Assembly: GCF_900156165.1 (NCBI RefSeq)
Contig: NZ_FTMY01000010.1
Coordinates: 62,001-126,000 of the forward strand
Length of the DNA stretch: 64,000 nt
Direction: 5' to 3'
DNA from: Pseudacidovorax sp. RU35E
GTDB lineage: Bacteria > Pseudomonadota > Gammaproteobacteria > Burkholderiales > Burkholderiaceae_C
The position numbers and the translations under genes were made by a program. Of the stretch, positions 46,165 to 54,613 are shown piece after piece. Numbering within the stretch: position 1 is the first letter of the stretch; each line of letters opens with the position of its first letter. The notes beneath the pieces are model-generated. The model had not been told where the DNA came from. It ran no database searches and worked only from the letters and a program-made list of their open reading frames with translations.

Positions 46165-46593
46165 CTAGAGCGGCACCCAGCTGGGCGTGCGCGCCAGCGC
46201 GGCGAACAGCTCGGCCGCCTGGTCCGACGGCGTGGCGTAGAGGTCCAGCGGCAGCGGCATGCCGTGGCGCACGAAGACGGCGCGGATGCGTTCGTCCCAG
46301 TCCAGCAGGGCCATCGACCAGTCCGGGAACACCCGGCTCGGGACGGGGCCCCGGTCGAGCAGCTGCAGCTTGCCGTGGCGTTCGTCGTCCAGGAGGCGGG
46401 CAAACAGATGCTCCACCGCCGCCTGCGGTCCTTCGAGGTACTGCATATACACGCCATCCAGCAGGCACAGGGCGCCCGTGACGCCCGCGGCCGGGTTGTT
46501 CTCATGCGACTGACGCAGGATGCCCGCCACGTCCTCCGAGCGGAAGGGCCGTGCACGACTGGCGTAGATGAGTCGGTAGATCACGCGATGCAT
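46165..46593 (-). CDS. BLUF-domain blue-light sensor
   Basis: A 142-residue protein consisting of one BLUF flavin domain (1-95) and a short C-terminal part. The photochemical residues are all present: Tyr10 (LIYASR), Asn33 (HENNPAAGVTG) and Gln51 (VYMQYLEG), with the conserved Trp in FPDWSMALLDW. BLUF proteins bind FAD and switch hydrogen bonding on blue-light absorption. There is no attached EAL, GGDEF or cyclase domain, so it must act through a partner. It is divergent from the ketogluconate operon and convergent with the stress genes. Confidence 0.92.
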   Translation of the reverse strand: MHRVIYRLIYASRARPFRSEDVAGILRQSHENNPAAGVTGALCLLDGVYMQYLEGPQAAVEHLFARLLDDERHGKLQLLDRGPVPSRVFPDWSMALLDWDERIRAVFVRHGMPLPLDLYATPSDQAAELFAALARTPSWVPL

Positions 46594-46665
46594 CCTAGTC
46601 CCCCTCCCGCCAAACCCGATGGTCCGTTGCAGAGATCTGGAGGCAAAAGGAGCCGCATCTGGATT

Positions 46666-46681
46666 TCAGGGCAAACCCTGA
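46666..46681. promoter_or_regulatory. Inverted repeat upstream of the ketogluconate operon
   Basis: TCAGGG (46666-46671) and CCCTGA (46676-46681) form a perfect dyad around CAAA, 10 bp before the PtxS-type palindrome. It shares the CCTGA half with that site and may be a secondary binding site of the same regulator or of another one. Confidence 0.4.
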
Positions 46682-46691
46682 TCGCAATCCC

Positions 46692-46709
46692 TGAAACCGG
46701 TTTCATAAT
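46692..46709 (+). promoter_or_regulatory. PtxS-type operator and -10 box of the kgu/ABC operon
   Basis: TGAAACCGGTTTCA (46692-46705) is a perfect 14-bp palindrome identical, as I recall it, to the operator of PtxS, the LacI-family repressor of 2-ketogluconate genes in Pseudomonas. CATAAT (46704-46709), a five-of-six match to the -10 consensus, overlaps its right end; no good -35 is seen 16-18 bp upstream. A repressor bound here would block the promoter of the operon starting at 46754, whose last gene encodes the PtxS-like protein. Confidence 0.75.
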
Positions 46710-46753
46710 TTCCGTCATCGGAGACACACCGGCGCGTCCATGCGTCCCATGCC

Positions 46754-47425
46754 GTGAATTACCAGTTCCAGTTCGATGCCGTGCTCGCCGCCTGGCCCCT
46801 GCTGCTCAAGGGCACATGGATCACGGTGCAGCTCTCGCTCACCGCCACGCTGCTGGGCCTTGCCGTGGCCGTGGTGTGCGCCTGGGGCAAGACCAGCGGC
46901 CCGGCCCCGCTGCGCTTCCTGATCAATGCCTACATCGAGGTGATCCGGAACACGCCCTTCCTGGTGCAGCTGTTCTTCTTTTTCTTCGCGCTGCCGGTCA
47001 TCGGCGTGCGCTGGTCGCCCTACATGGCCGCGCTCACGGCCATGGTGGTCAACCTGGGTGCCTATGCCACCGAGATCATCCGGGCCGGCATCGAGTCCAT
47101 TCCCAAGGGCCAGATCGAGGCGGGCCGCGCGCTCAACCTCAAGAGCTGGGAGATCTTCCGCTTCATCATCATCAAGCCCGCGCTCAAGGCCATCTACCCG
47201 GCCCTGACCAGCCAGTTCATCCTGCTGATGCTGAGCTCGGCCGTGGTGTCGGTGATCTCGGCCGATGACCTCACCTCCGTGGCCGCCACGCTGCAGTCGC
47301 AGACCTTCCGCAGCTTCGAGATCTACATCGTCGTGGCCGCCATCTACCTGGGCCTGGCCCTGCTCTTCTCGCTGCTGTTCAAGCTGATCTACCAGCGCGT
47401 GCTGCACTACCCCGACCGCCGCTGA
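46754..47425 (+). CDS. ABC transporter permease, polar amino acid family
   Basis: Inner-membrane permease of 223 residues with the HisM/GlnP fold and the EAA loop (ATEIIRAGIESIPKGQIEAG) that contacts the ATPase. It starts at GTG with no clear Shine-Dalgarno; a five-codon frame (46740-46757, ATG to TGA) overlaps the GTG. First gene of an eight-gene operon with a second permease, binding protein, ATPase and three ketogluconate enzymes. By context the transported solute is a sugar acid rather than an amino acid (inference). Confidence 0.9.
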   Translation: MNYQFQFDAVLAAWPLLLKGTWITVQLSLTATLLGLAVAVVCAWGKTSGPAPLRFLINAYIEVIRNTPFLVQLFFFFFALPVIGVRWSPYMAALTAMVVNLGAYATEIIRAGIESIPKGQIEAGRALNLKSWEIFRFIIIKPALKAIYPALTSQFILLMLSSAVVSVISADDLTSVAATLQSQTFRSFEIYIVVAAIYLGLALLFSLLFKLIYQRVLHYPDRR

Positions 47426-47449
47426 AGGCAGCACCAGGAGACGACCACC

Positions 47450-48103
47450 ATGCGTACCTTCGGCTTTCCCGAATTCCTGTTCATCCTCGAAGCGGCCCAG
47501 TGGACGCTGGCCCTGTCGGCCATCGCCTTCGTGGGCGGCGCCATCCTGGGACTCATCGTCGCGCTGGCCCGCACCATTGAGAACCGCGCGGCGCTCTTCG
47601 CCTCGGGCGTGTTCATCCAGGTGTTCCAGGGCACGCCGCTGCTGCTGCAGCTCTTCTTGATCTTCTTCGGCGCGCCGGTGCTGGGGCTGGACATCAACCC
47701 CTGGGTCGCCGCGGGCGCGGCGCTCATCCTCAACAGCGCCGCCTTCCTGGGCGAAATCTGGCGCGGCTGCATCCAGGCCATCCCGCGCGGCCAGTGGGAA
47801 GCGGCCATGGCACTCAACCTGTCGTACACCGCCCGCCTGCGCGACGTGGTGCTGCCCCAGGCCTTCAAGATCGCGCTGCCGCCCACGGTGGGCTACGTGG
47901 TGCAGATCATCAAGGGCACGTCGCTGGCGGCCATCATCGGCTTCACCGAGATCACCCGCGCCGGGCAGATCATCAACAACGCCACCTTCCAGCCGCTGGA
48001 GGTGTTCAGCACCGTGGCCGCGCTGTATTTCGTGATCTGCTGGCCGCTGTCGCTGCTGGCCGCGCACATGGAACGCCGCCGTGCGCGGGCCCTGGCGCGC
48101 TGA
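47450..48103 (+). CDS. ABC transporter permease, polar amino acid family
   Basis: Second permease, 217 residues, with [17 protein letters not shown] and the EAA loop [20 protein letters not shown]. It starts 24 bp after the first permease gene with AGGAG upstream and pairs with it as the heterodimeric channel. Members of this class usually serve amino acid importers; the operon context argues for 2-ketogluconate. Confidence 0.9.
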   Translation: MRTFGFPEFLFILEAAQWTLALSAIAFVGGAILGLIVALARTIENRAALFASGVFIQVFQGTPLLLQLFLIFFGAPVLGLDINPWVAAGAALILNSAAFLGEIWRGCIQAIPRGQWEAAMALNLSYTARLRDVVLPQAFKIALPPTVGYVVQIIKGTSLAAIIGFTEITRAGQIINNATFQPLEVFSTVAALYFVICWPLSLLAAHMERRRARALAR

Positions 48104-48159
48104 CCGCTGCCCTTCTTCTCTTCATTCATCCCGTCCCGTCCAACCCCAAGGAGACCTCC

Positions 48160-48957
48160 ATGAACCTCAGCCTGCATCGCCGCGCCGCCCTGGCACTGGG
48201 CCTGGCCGCCTGCGCCACCGCCTTCGCACCCCTGGCCTCGGCCCAGTCCGTGGCCGACATCAAGAAGAAGGGCGAGATCACCATCGGCATGCTGGTGGAC
48301 TTTCCGCCCTACGGCACCACCGACGCCAGGAACCAACCCGACGGCTACGACGCCGACGTGGCCAAGCTGCTGGCCAAGGACCTGGGCGTGAAGGCCAACA
48401 TCGTGCCCGTCACCGGCCCCAACCGCATTCCCTTCCTGCTGACCAACAAGGTCGACCTGCTGATCGCCTCGCTGGCCGTCACGCCCGAGCGCGCCAAGCA
48501 GGTGGACTTCTCGGTGCCCTACGCCGCCGCCACCATCGTGCTGTACGGCAGCAGCAGGGTCGAGATGAAGTCGCCCGCCGACCTCAAGGGCAAGCGCGTG
48601 GGCGTGGCCCGCGCCAGCACGCAGGACGTGTCGCTGACCGCCGTGGCACCCGAGGGCACGGAGATCCGCCGCTTCGACGACGACGCCTCCGCCATGCAGG
48701 CGCTGATGTCGGGCCAGGTCGATGCCATCGGCTGCTCCACCACCGTGGCCGCCCAGATCGCCAAGCGCGCCGGCAGCAACTTCGAGAACAAGTTCAACCT
48801 GCGCCAGCAGGTCATGGGCATCGCCATGCGCCCGGGCCAGCCCGAGCTGAAGAAGACGCTGGACGAGTTCGTCGAGCGCAACAAGAAGAACGGCGAGCTG
48901 AACAAGCTCTACCAGAAGTGGCTGGGCACCGACTTCCCGGCCATGCCCAACTCCTGA
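48160..48957 (+). CDS. Periplasmic binding protein of the ABC importer (sugar-acid candidate)
   Basis: Exported binding protein of 265 residues (signal to about 29, [11 protein letters not shown]) with the PAAT/family 3 fold. Compared with LAO/Glu-type proteins it keeps the carboxylate-binding Arg111 ([14 protein letters not shown]) and the STQ loop (residues 153-155). The Asp that binds the ligand ammonium is replaced by Ser193 ([13 protein letters not shown]). This is what a protein binding a carboxylate without an amino group, such as 2-ketogluconate, would show. AAGGAG precedes the ATG at 48160. Confidence 0.85.
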   Translation: MNLSLHRRAALALGLAACATAFAPLASAQSVADIKKKGEITIGMLVDFPPYGTTDARNQPDGYDADVAKLLAKDLGVKANIVPVTGPNRIPFLLTNKVDLLIASLAVTPERAKQVDFSVPYAAATIVLYGSSRVEMKSPADLKGKRVGVARASTQDVSLTAVAPEGTEIRRFDDDASAMQALMSGQVDAIGCSTTVAAQIAKRAGSNFENKFNLRQQVMGIAMRPGQPELKKTLDEFVERNKKNGELNKLYQKWLGTDFPAMPNS

Positions 48958-48998
48958 TTGGCTTCTTCCCACTCCCGAACGCACAAGGCAGCCGAACG

Positions 48999-49775
48999 AT
49001 GAACAGCAGCGTGGCCGCGCCCCATGAACTGGGCGACCCCATCATCCGCATGGAAGGGGTGAGCAAGTGGTATGGCGAGTTCCAGGTGCTCACCGATGTG
49101 GACCTGTCGGTGCGCACCGGCGAGCGCATCGTCATCTGCGGGCCCTCGGGCTCGGGCAAGTCCACGCTGATCCGCTGCATCAACCGGCTGGAGACGGTGC
49201 AGAAGGGCCGCATCGCGGTCGACGGCATCGAGCTGACGGCCGGCGGCAAGAACGTGGACGCCGTGCGCGCGGAAGTGGGCATGGTGTTCCAGCAGTTCAA
49301 CCTGTTCCCGCACCTCACGATCCTGCAGAACTGCACGCTGGCGCCGATGCGCTCGCGCGGCATGTCGCGCGAAGAGGCCGAGGCCGTGGCCATGAAGTAC
49401 CTCACGCGGGTGCGCATTCCCGAGCAGGCCCACAAGTACCCCAGCCAGCTCTCCGGCGGCCAGCAGCAGCGCGTGGCCATTGCCCGGGCGCTGTGCATGG
49501 CGCCCAAGATCATGCTGTTCGACGAGCCGACCTCGGCGCTCGACCCCGAGATGGTCAAGGAAGTGCTGGACACTATGATCGGCCTGGCCGACGACGGCAT
49601 GACCATGCTGTGCGTCACGCACGAAATGGGCTTCGCCCGCAGCGTGGCCGACCGCGTGATCTTCATGGCCAGCGGCCAGATCCTCGAACAGGGCACGCCG
49701 GAAGCCTTCTTCGGCAATCCGCAGCACGAGAAGACGCGGCAGTTCCTGGGCCAGATCCTCACCTCGGGCCACTGA
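48999..49775 (+). CDS. ABC importer ATP-binding protein, polar amino acid family
   Basis: ATPase of 258 residues with Walker [11 protein letters not shown]-loop [11 protein letters not shown], signature LSGGQQQR, Walker [14 protein letters not shown] and His switch VTHEMGFAR. It is the GlnQ/HisP type that matches the two permeases upstream. It ends four bases before kguE, so transport and catabolic genes lie on one transcript. Confidence 0.93.
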   Translation: MNSSVAAPHELGDPIIRMEGVSKWYGEFQVLTDVDLSVRTGERIVICGPSGSGKSTLIRCINRLETVQKGRIAVDGIELTAGGKNVDAVRAEVGMVFQQFNLFPHLTILQNCTLAPMRSRGMSREEAEAVAMKYLTRVRIPEQAHKYPSQLSGGQQQRVAIARALCMAPKIMLFDEPTSALDPEMVKEVLDTMIGLADDGMTMLCVTHEMGFARSVADRVIFMASGQILEQGTPEAFFGNPQHEKTRQFLGQILTSGH

Positions 49776-49779
49776 CGCG

Positions 49780-50553
49780 ATGTTCTCCGTCCTGATCTCT
49801 CTTTCCTCCTTCGGCGCGGCAGAGGTGGGCCGCCATGGCCAGGCCTGGGCCACGGGCCTGGCCTACGAAGCCGGCGTGGACAGCGTCGAAGTGCGCGGCG
49901 AGCTGCTGCGCAATCCCGTGTCCGAACTGGCCGCGCTCAAGGGCCATGCCGCCGTCTACTCCAGCCCCGAGGGTCTGTGGACGGCCGCGGGCGAACTCGA
50001 CAGCGCCGCGCTCCAGGCCGGCCTGGCCCGCGCCGTGGCCCTGGACGCGCCCCGCCTCAAGATGGCCATCGGCGGCTTCCATGCCACGCGCAGCCGCGAC
50101 TCCCTCGACGCGCTGCGCGAGGCCCTGGCCCGCACGCCGGTGGAGCTGGTGATCGAGAACGACCAGACGCCCACCGCCGGCACCCTCGACGCGCTCGTTT
50201 CCTTTTTCGACGCCCAGCAGGCCGCCGGCCTGGACCTGGGCATGACCTTCGACATGGGCAACTGGCACTGGCTGGGCGAATGCCCGCTGGAAGCCGCCCG
50301 CGCCCTCGCCCACCGCGTGCGCTACGTGCATGCCAAGGGCGTGCAGCGCCGGCCCGACAAGTGGGTCGCCGTGCCGCTGGCCGAATCGGCCGCACCCTGG
50401 CGCGCCGTGCTGCGCGCCCTGCCGGCCGATGTGCCGCATGCCATCGAATACCCGCTGATCGGCGACGACCTCACGGCCGTCACCCGTGCCGAGATCGCCG
50501 CCCTGCGCCAGTTGCGCGCAGCCGCCTGTACACCACGACAGAGTCTTCGCTGA
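49780..50553 (+). CDS. kguE: KguE-like TIM-barrel sugar phosphate isomerase/epimerase
   Basis: Protein of 257 residues of the xylose-isomerase-like TIM barrel family. Metal-site residues are visible in LVIENDQTPTAG (Glu), TFDMGNWHWLGE (Asp/His) and IEYPLIGDD (Glu). The length and its place immediately before a PfkB kinase, a 2-hydroxyacid dehydrogenase and a LacI gene match kguE of the Pseudomonas kgu locus. The exact reaction of KguE is not settled; an isomerase or epimerase step on ketogluconate or its phosphate is assumed. Confidence 0.8.
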   Translation: MFSVLISLSSFGAAEVGRHGQAWATGLAYEAGVDSVEVRGELLRNPVSELAALKGHAAVYSSPEGLWTAAGELDSAALQAGLARAVALDAPRLKMAIGGFHATRSRDSLDALREALARTPVELVIENDQTPTAGTLDALVSFFDAQQAAGLDLGMTFDMGNWHWLGECPLEAARALAHRVRYVHAKGVQRRPDKWVAVPLAESAAPWRAVLRALPADVPHAIEYPLIGDDLTAVTRAEIAALRQLRAAACTPRQSLR

Positions 50554-50563
50554 ACCGTCCCGC

Positions 50564-51517
50564 ATGACCACCGCTCCCACCTTCGACGTCGCCACCTTCG
50601 GCGAGGCCATGCTGCTGCTGGTGGCCGACGAGCCCGGCCCCATCGAGAACGCCACGCTCTTCCACAAGCGCAGCGCGGGCGCCGAGACCAACGTGGCCAT
50701 CGGCCTCTCGCGCCTGGGCCTCCAGGTGGGCTGGGCCAGCCGGCTGGGCACCGATTCCATGGGCCGCGCGCTGCTGGCCACCATGCAGGCCGAGGGCATC
50801 GACTGCTCGCACGTGGTGTGCGACGCCAGCCAGCGCACGGGCTTCCAGTTCAAGGGCCGCGTCACCGATGGCAGCGATCCGCCCATCGAATACCACCGCA
50901 AGGGCTCGGCCGCGAGCCAGATGCGGCCCGAGGACATCGACGAGGCCTGGCTCTGCGCAGCGCGCCACCTGCATGCCACCGGCGTCTTCGCGGCGGTCTC
51001 CGAGACCACACTGCCGACCGCCCACCGCACGCTCGACCTGATGCGCGCGGCCGGCCGCAGCATCTCCTTCGATCCCAACCTGCGGCCCACCTTGTGGGGC
51101 AGCACCGAGCGCATGCGCGAGTGCATCAACGCGCTGGCGGCCAAGGCCGACTGGGTGCTGCCCGGCCTGGAGGAAGGCCGCCTGCTCACCGGCGAGGCCA
51201 CGCCCGAAGGCATCGCGCGCTTCTACCGTGCGGCCGGTGCCTCGCTGGTGGTCGTGAAGCTAGGTCCCGAGGGCGCCTACTACGACAGCGCCACGGCTGG
51301 CTGCGGCCAGGTGCCCGGCTTCCCGGTCGAACAGGTGATCGACACCGTGGGCGCCGGCGATGGCTTCGCGGCCGGCGTGGTCAGCGCCCTGCTCGAAGGC
51401 CGCAGCGTGCCCGACGCCGTGCGCCGCGGCGCCTGGATCGGCGCCCGCGCAGTGCAGGTTCTGGGCGACACCGAAGGCCTGCCCACGCGGGCCCAGCTGC
51501 AGGAGGCCGGCCTGTGA
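50564..51517 (+). CDS. kguK: 2-ketogluconate kinase (PfkB family)
   Basis: Sugar kinase of 317 residues with PfkB signatures: GAETNVAIGLSRLG near the N-terminus and DTVGAGDGFAAGVVSALL with the catalytic Asp. It resembles 2-keto-3-deoxygluconate kinases, but gene order kguE-kguK-kguD-ptxS with a PtxS operator upstream argues that it phosphorylates 2-ketogluconate to 2-keto-6-phosphogluconate. The end overlaps the dehydrogenase start (GTGA). Confidence 0.82.
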   Translation: MTTAPTFDVATFGEAMLLLVADEPGPIENATLFHKRSAGAETNVAIGLSRLGLQVGWASRLGTDSMGRALLATMQAEGIDCSHVVCDASQRTGFQFKGRVTDGSDPPIEYHRKGSAASQMRPEDIDEAWLCAARHLHATGVFAAVSETTLPTAHRTLDLMRAAGRSISFDPNLRPTLWGSTERMRECINALAAKADWVLPGLEEGRLLTGEATPEGIARFYRAAGASLVVVKLGPEGAYYDSATAGCGQVPGFPVEQVIDTVGAGDGFAAGVVSALLEGRSVPDAVRRGAWIGARAVQVLGDTEGLPTRAQLQEAGL

Positions 51518-52500
51518 GCGGCGCACGCAAGAAGGTCCTGGTCTTCCGCGCCCTGCCGCCCGACCAGATGGCGCGTCTGCAGGCCGCGCACGACGTCAGC
51601 TTCGCCGACCCCAAGAAGGACCGCGCCGCCTTCGACGCCGCCCTGCCCGAGGCGCAGGGCCTGATCGGCTCCAGCTTTCCGATCGACGCCGGCGTGATCG
51701 CCGCGGCGCCGAAGCTGGAGGTGGTTTCCAGCGTGTCGGTGGGCGTGGACAACTACGACCTGGCCGCGCTGCATGCCCGCCACATCGTGCTGGCCCACAC
51801 GCCCGGCGTGCTGGACGAGACCGTAGCCGACACCGTCTTCGCCCTGCTGATGGCCACCAGCCGCCGCGTGGTCGAACTCGCCACGCTGGTGCGCGAAGGC
51901 CGCTGGGATCGGAACATCGGTGAAGACCTCTTCGGCTTCGACGTGCATGGCAAGACCCTGGGCCTGCTCGGCTTCGGCCGCATCGGCCAGGCCATCGCGC
52001 GGCGCGCGGCCCTGGGCTTCGGCATGCCGGTGCTGTATCACGCGCGCCGGCCGGTCGACCTGGCCACGCAGGCGCCCGAGCTGCAAGGCCATGCCGATCA
52101 CACGCCGCTGCCCCAGTTGCTGGCACGCGCCGACTTCGTGGTCGCCATGCTGCCACTCACGCCGCAGACCCGCGGCATGGTCGATGCCGACCTGCTCGCG
52201 CAGATGAAGCCGGGCGCCATCTTCATCAATGGTGGCCGCGGTGCCACCGTGGACGAGACGGCCCTGCTGGCCGCGCTGGACAGCGGCCAACTGCGCGCCG
52301 CCGGCCTGGACGTGTTCGCGCGCGAGCCGCTGCCGCTCGATTCGCCGCTGCGCACCCACCCCAAGGTGACGCCGCTGCCGCACATCGGCTCGGCCACGCA
52401 CGAGACGCGCCATGGCATGGCCGAACTTGCGGTGAGCAACCTGCTCGACGCGCTGGCGGGCCGCCGACCGGCCGCGGTGTACGACACGTCGGCTTCATGA
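51514..52500 (+). CDS. kguD: 2-keto-6-phosphogluconate reductase (D-2-hydroxyacid dehydrogenase)
   Basis: NAD(P)H-dependent dehydrogenase of 328 residues. Rossmann motif GLLGFGRIGQAIARR, catalytic Arg in NGGRGATVDE, Glu in VFAREPLPL and His in LPHIGSATHE are in place. KguD reduces 2-keto-6-phosphogluconate to 6-phosphogluconate for the Entner-Doudoroff or pentose phosphate pathway; close relatives (GhrB) reduce glyoxylate or 2-ketogluconate directly. GTG start, overlapping kguK and ptxS by 4 bp on each side. Confidence 0.85.
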   Translation: MSGARKKVLVFRALPPDQMARLQAAHDVSFADPKKDRAAFDAALPEAQGLIGSSFPIDAGVIAAAPKLEVVSSVSVGVDNYDLAALHARHIVLAHTPGVLDETVADTVFALLMATSRRVVELATLVREGRWDRNIGEDLFGFDVHGKTLGLLGFGRIGQAIARRAALGFGMPVLYHARRPVDLATQAPELQGHADHTPLPQLLARADFVVAMLPLTPQTRGMVDADLLAQMKPGAIFINGGRGATVDETALLAALDSGQLRAAGLDVFAREPLPLDSPLRTHPKVTPLPHIGSATHETRHGMAELAVSNLLDALAGRRPAAVYDTSAS

Positions 52501-53546
52501 ACCAGCTCCCGCCGGCCGTGCGGGCGGGCCGCCCCACCATCTCGGACGTCGCGCGGGTGGCGGGCGTGTCCAAGGCCACGGTGTCGCGCTTCTTCAACCA
52601 CCGCGAACGCCTGCTCAGCCCCGACATCGCGGCCCGCGTGGAGGCCGCCATCGCCGAGCTGGGCTATGTGCCCAGCCCCATGGCCCAGGCGCTCAGCCAT
52701 GGCCGCTCGCGGCTCATCGGGCTGATCGTGGCCGACATCACCAACCCCTTCTCGGTGGCCGTGCTGCGCGGTGCCGAGAAGGCGTGCAAGGACGCGGGCT
52801 ACCTGGTGATGCTGTTCAACATCGGCAACGAAGCCGGCCGCGAGCGCGAAGCCATCGACGCCCTGGCCGGCTACCAGGTGGACGGCTTCATCCTCAACAC
52901 CCTGGGCCGCGGCGCGGGCGTGGTCGAGGCCATCGCTGCACATGGCAAGCCGGCTGTGCTGGTGGACCGCCGGCACGACGGGCTGGAGGCCGACTTCGTC
53001 TCCATCGACAACCGCGGCGCCATGGCCGAAGCGTGCGGCCACCTGATCGACGGCGGCTGGCGCGAGCTGCTGTACGTGACCGAGCCGCAGCAGGGTGTGA
53101 GCACGCGGCGGGAGCGGACCGCCGCCTTCCATGACTGCGTGCGGGCCCATGCCCCGGCTTCGCCCAAGGTGCGCGGCGACGTCTTCGAGATGGCCGAGGG
53201 CGGCGACGAGGCCCTTCGCGATGCGCTGCGCGCGCTGCGCAAGCGGGCCCGCGCGCCGCGCCGCGCCGCCGTCGTGGCGGGCAACTCGGTGGTCACGCTG
53301 CGTGTCGCACAGGCCGTGCGCCAGCTGGGCTGGGAGTTCGGCGAAGACCTCGGCTTCATCGGCTTCGACGAGCCCGAATGGGCCTCGCTGGTGGGCCCGG
53401 GCCTCAGCACCCTGGCGCAACCCACCGACGAACTCGGCCGCGCCGCCGCCGCCTGCCTGATCGAGCGCATGCAGGGTCTGGAAGGCCCGGCGCGGGAGCT
53501 GCTGCTGCCGGGGACGCTGGTGGTGCGCGGTTCTTCCGCGGCCTGA
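52497..53546 (+). CDS. ptxS: LacI-family regulator, PtxS-like
   Basis: Regulator of 349 residues: LacI helix-turn-helix (PTISDVARVAGVSKATVSRF) and hinge helix (PSPMAQALSHGRSRLIGLIV), then a type I periplasmic-binding-like effector domain (VDGFILNTLGRGAG, IGFDEPEWASLVGPGLSTLAQP). PtxS binds TGAAACCGGTTTCA and is released by 2-ketogluconate; an identical palindrome lies before this operon. It is encoded last, overlapping kguD (ATGA), which makes the operon self-regulated. Confidence 0.85.
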   Translation: MNQLPPAVRAGRPTISDVARVAGVSKATVSRFFNHRERLLSPDIAARVEAAIAELGYVPSPMAQALSHGRSRLIGLIVADITNPFSVAVLRGAEKACKDAGYLVMLFNIGNEAGREREAIDALAGYQVDGFILNTLGRGAGVVEAIAAHGKPAVLVDRRHDGLEADFVSIDNRGAMAEACGHLIDGGWRELLYVTEPQQGVSTRRERTAAFHDCVRAHAPASPKVRGDVFEMAEGGDEALRDALRALRKRARAPRRAAVVAGNSVVTLRVAQAVRQLGWEFGEDLGFIGFDEPEWASLVGPGLSTLAQPTDELGRAAAACLIERMQGLEGPARELLLPGTLVVRGSSAA

Positions 53547-53555
53547 CCCGCGACA

Positions 53556-53588
53556 CGCCGGCCCTGCGCTGCGCGCGAAGGCCCGGCG
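53556..53588. terminator. Stem-loop between convergent genes
   Basis: Arms CGCCGGCCCT (53556-53565) and AGGCCCGGCG (53579-53588) pair at nine of ten positions with a 13-base loop, between the stops of the ptxS-like gene and the Bug gene. No T run follows, so it may act with Rho or only as a transcript-stabilising hairpin. Confidence 0.35.
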
Positions 53589-53597
53589 CGGGCTGGC

Positions 53598-54572
53598 TCA
53601 GTTCAGCACGATGTGGGCCTTGGTGGCCACGTCGCCGAACTTGCGCAGGCTGTCCTGCACGAACTTCTGCGCCTCGGCCGGCGACATGCGGCCGGGCAGT
53701 TGGCCGCCCGCCTCCAGCGCCGCCTGCACCTGCGGGCTCTCGGCCGCCTTGGCGATGGCGGCATTGAGCCGCGCCACCACCGGATCGGGCAGGCCCTTGG
53801 CCCCCGCGACGGCGAAGTACTGAGTCGCCTCGTAGCCCTTGAGGCCGGCCTCGCTCATGGTCGGCACGTTGGGCAGGCTGGGAATGCGGTAGGGCGTGGT
53901 CACGGCATAGGCGCGCAGCTGGCCGGCCTTGATCTGCGACAGCACGGGCGTGACGCCCAGCATGCCCAGCTTGACCTGCCCGCCCACGACGTCCACCACG
54001 GCCTGGCCGCCGCCCTTGTATGGCACATGCAGCATCTGCGTGCCGGCCAACTGGTTGAACAGCTCGCCGGCCAGATGCTGGCCGGTGCCGATGCCCGAGC
54101 TGGCGTAGTCCCACTGCTGCGGGTTCTTCTTCATGGCGGCGATGAGCGCGCCGAGGTCGGTCGGCGCCAGCGAAGCGCCGCCCACCAGCACGATGGGGCC
54201 CTGTGACATCAGGCCCACCGCCTGCAGCTCACGGCCCACCTCCGGCTGCTGCTGGCCGAAGAGCACCGGCCCCGGCACCGTCACCAGCGTGTAGCCGTCG
54301 GGCTTGGCCCGCGCCGCCTGCTTGAGCGCCAGCGCACCGGAGGCACCCGGCACGTTGTCGATCACGATGGTCTGGCCGATCTGGTCGGACACGGCCTTGG
54401 CGAAGGCGCGCGTGAGCACGTCCACCGTGCCGCCGGGCACGAAGCCCACGATCCAGGTGATGGGCTTGGCCTCGGGCCAGGGCTGCTCGGCATGGGCGCC
54501 TAGCGCGATAGTCGCGGTGGCGGCGAGCGCCGCAAGGCGCAGGAGACGGCGGCGGCTGTGAAAGGAGGTCAT
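53598..54572 (-). CDS. Bug-family tripartite tricarboxylate transporter binding protein
   Basis: Periplasmic binding protein of 324 residues; signal RRRLLRLAALAATATIALGA, then PITWIVGFVPGGTVDVLTRA, WDYASSGIGTGQHLAGELFN and MLHVPYKGGGQAVVDVVGGQ of the Bug fold. It follows the sulfatase gene by 41 bp on the same strand and is probably its partner in taking up an organic (sulfated?) anion. No membrane components nearby. Confidence 0.9.
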   Translation of the reverse strand: MTSFHSRRRLLRLAALAATATIALGAHAEQPWPEAKPITWIVGFVPGGTVDVLTRAFAKAVSDQIGQTIVIDNVPGASGALALKQAARAKPDGYTLVTVPGPVLFGQQQPEVGRELQAVGLMSQGPIVLVGGASLAPTDLGALIAAMKKNPQQWDYASSGIGTGQHLAGELFNQLAGTQMLHVPYKGGGQAVVDVVGGQVKLGMLGVTPVLSQIKAGQLRAYAVTTPYRIPSLPNVPTMSEAGLKGYEATQYFAVAGAKGLPDPVVARLNAAIAKAAESPQVQAALEAGGQLPGRMSPAEAQKFVQDSLRKFGDVATKAHIVLN

Positions 54573-54613
54573 GGGCTTGCTTCCGGGGAGTGATGCGGGG
54601 CGGGACGTGCGGC

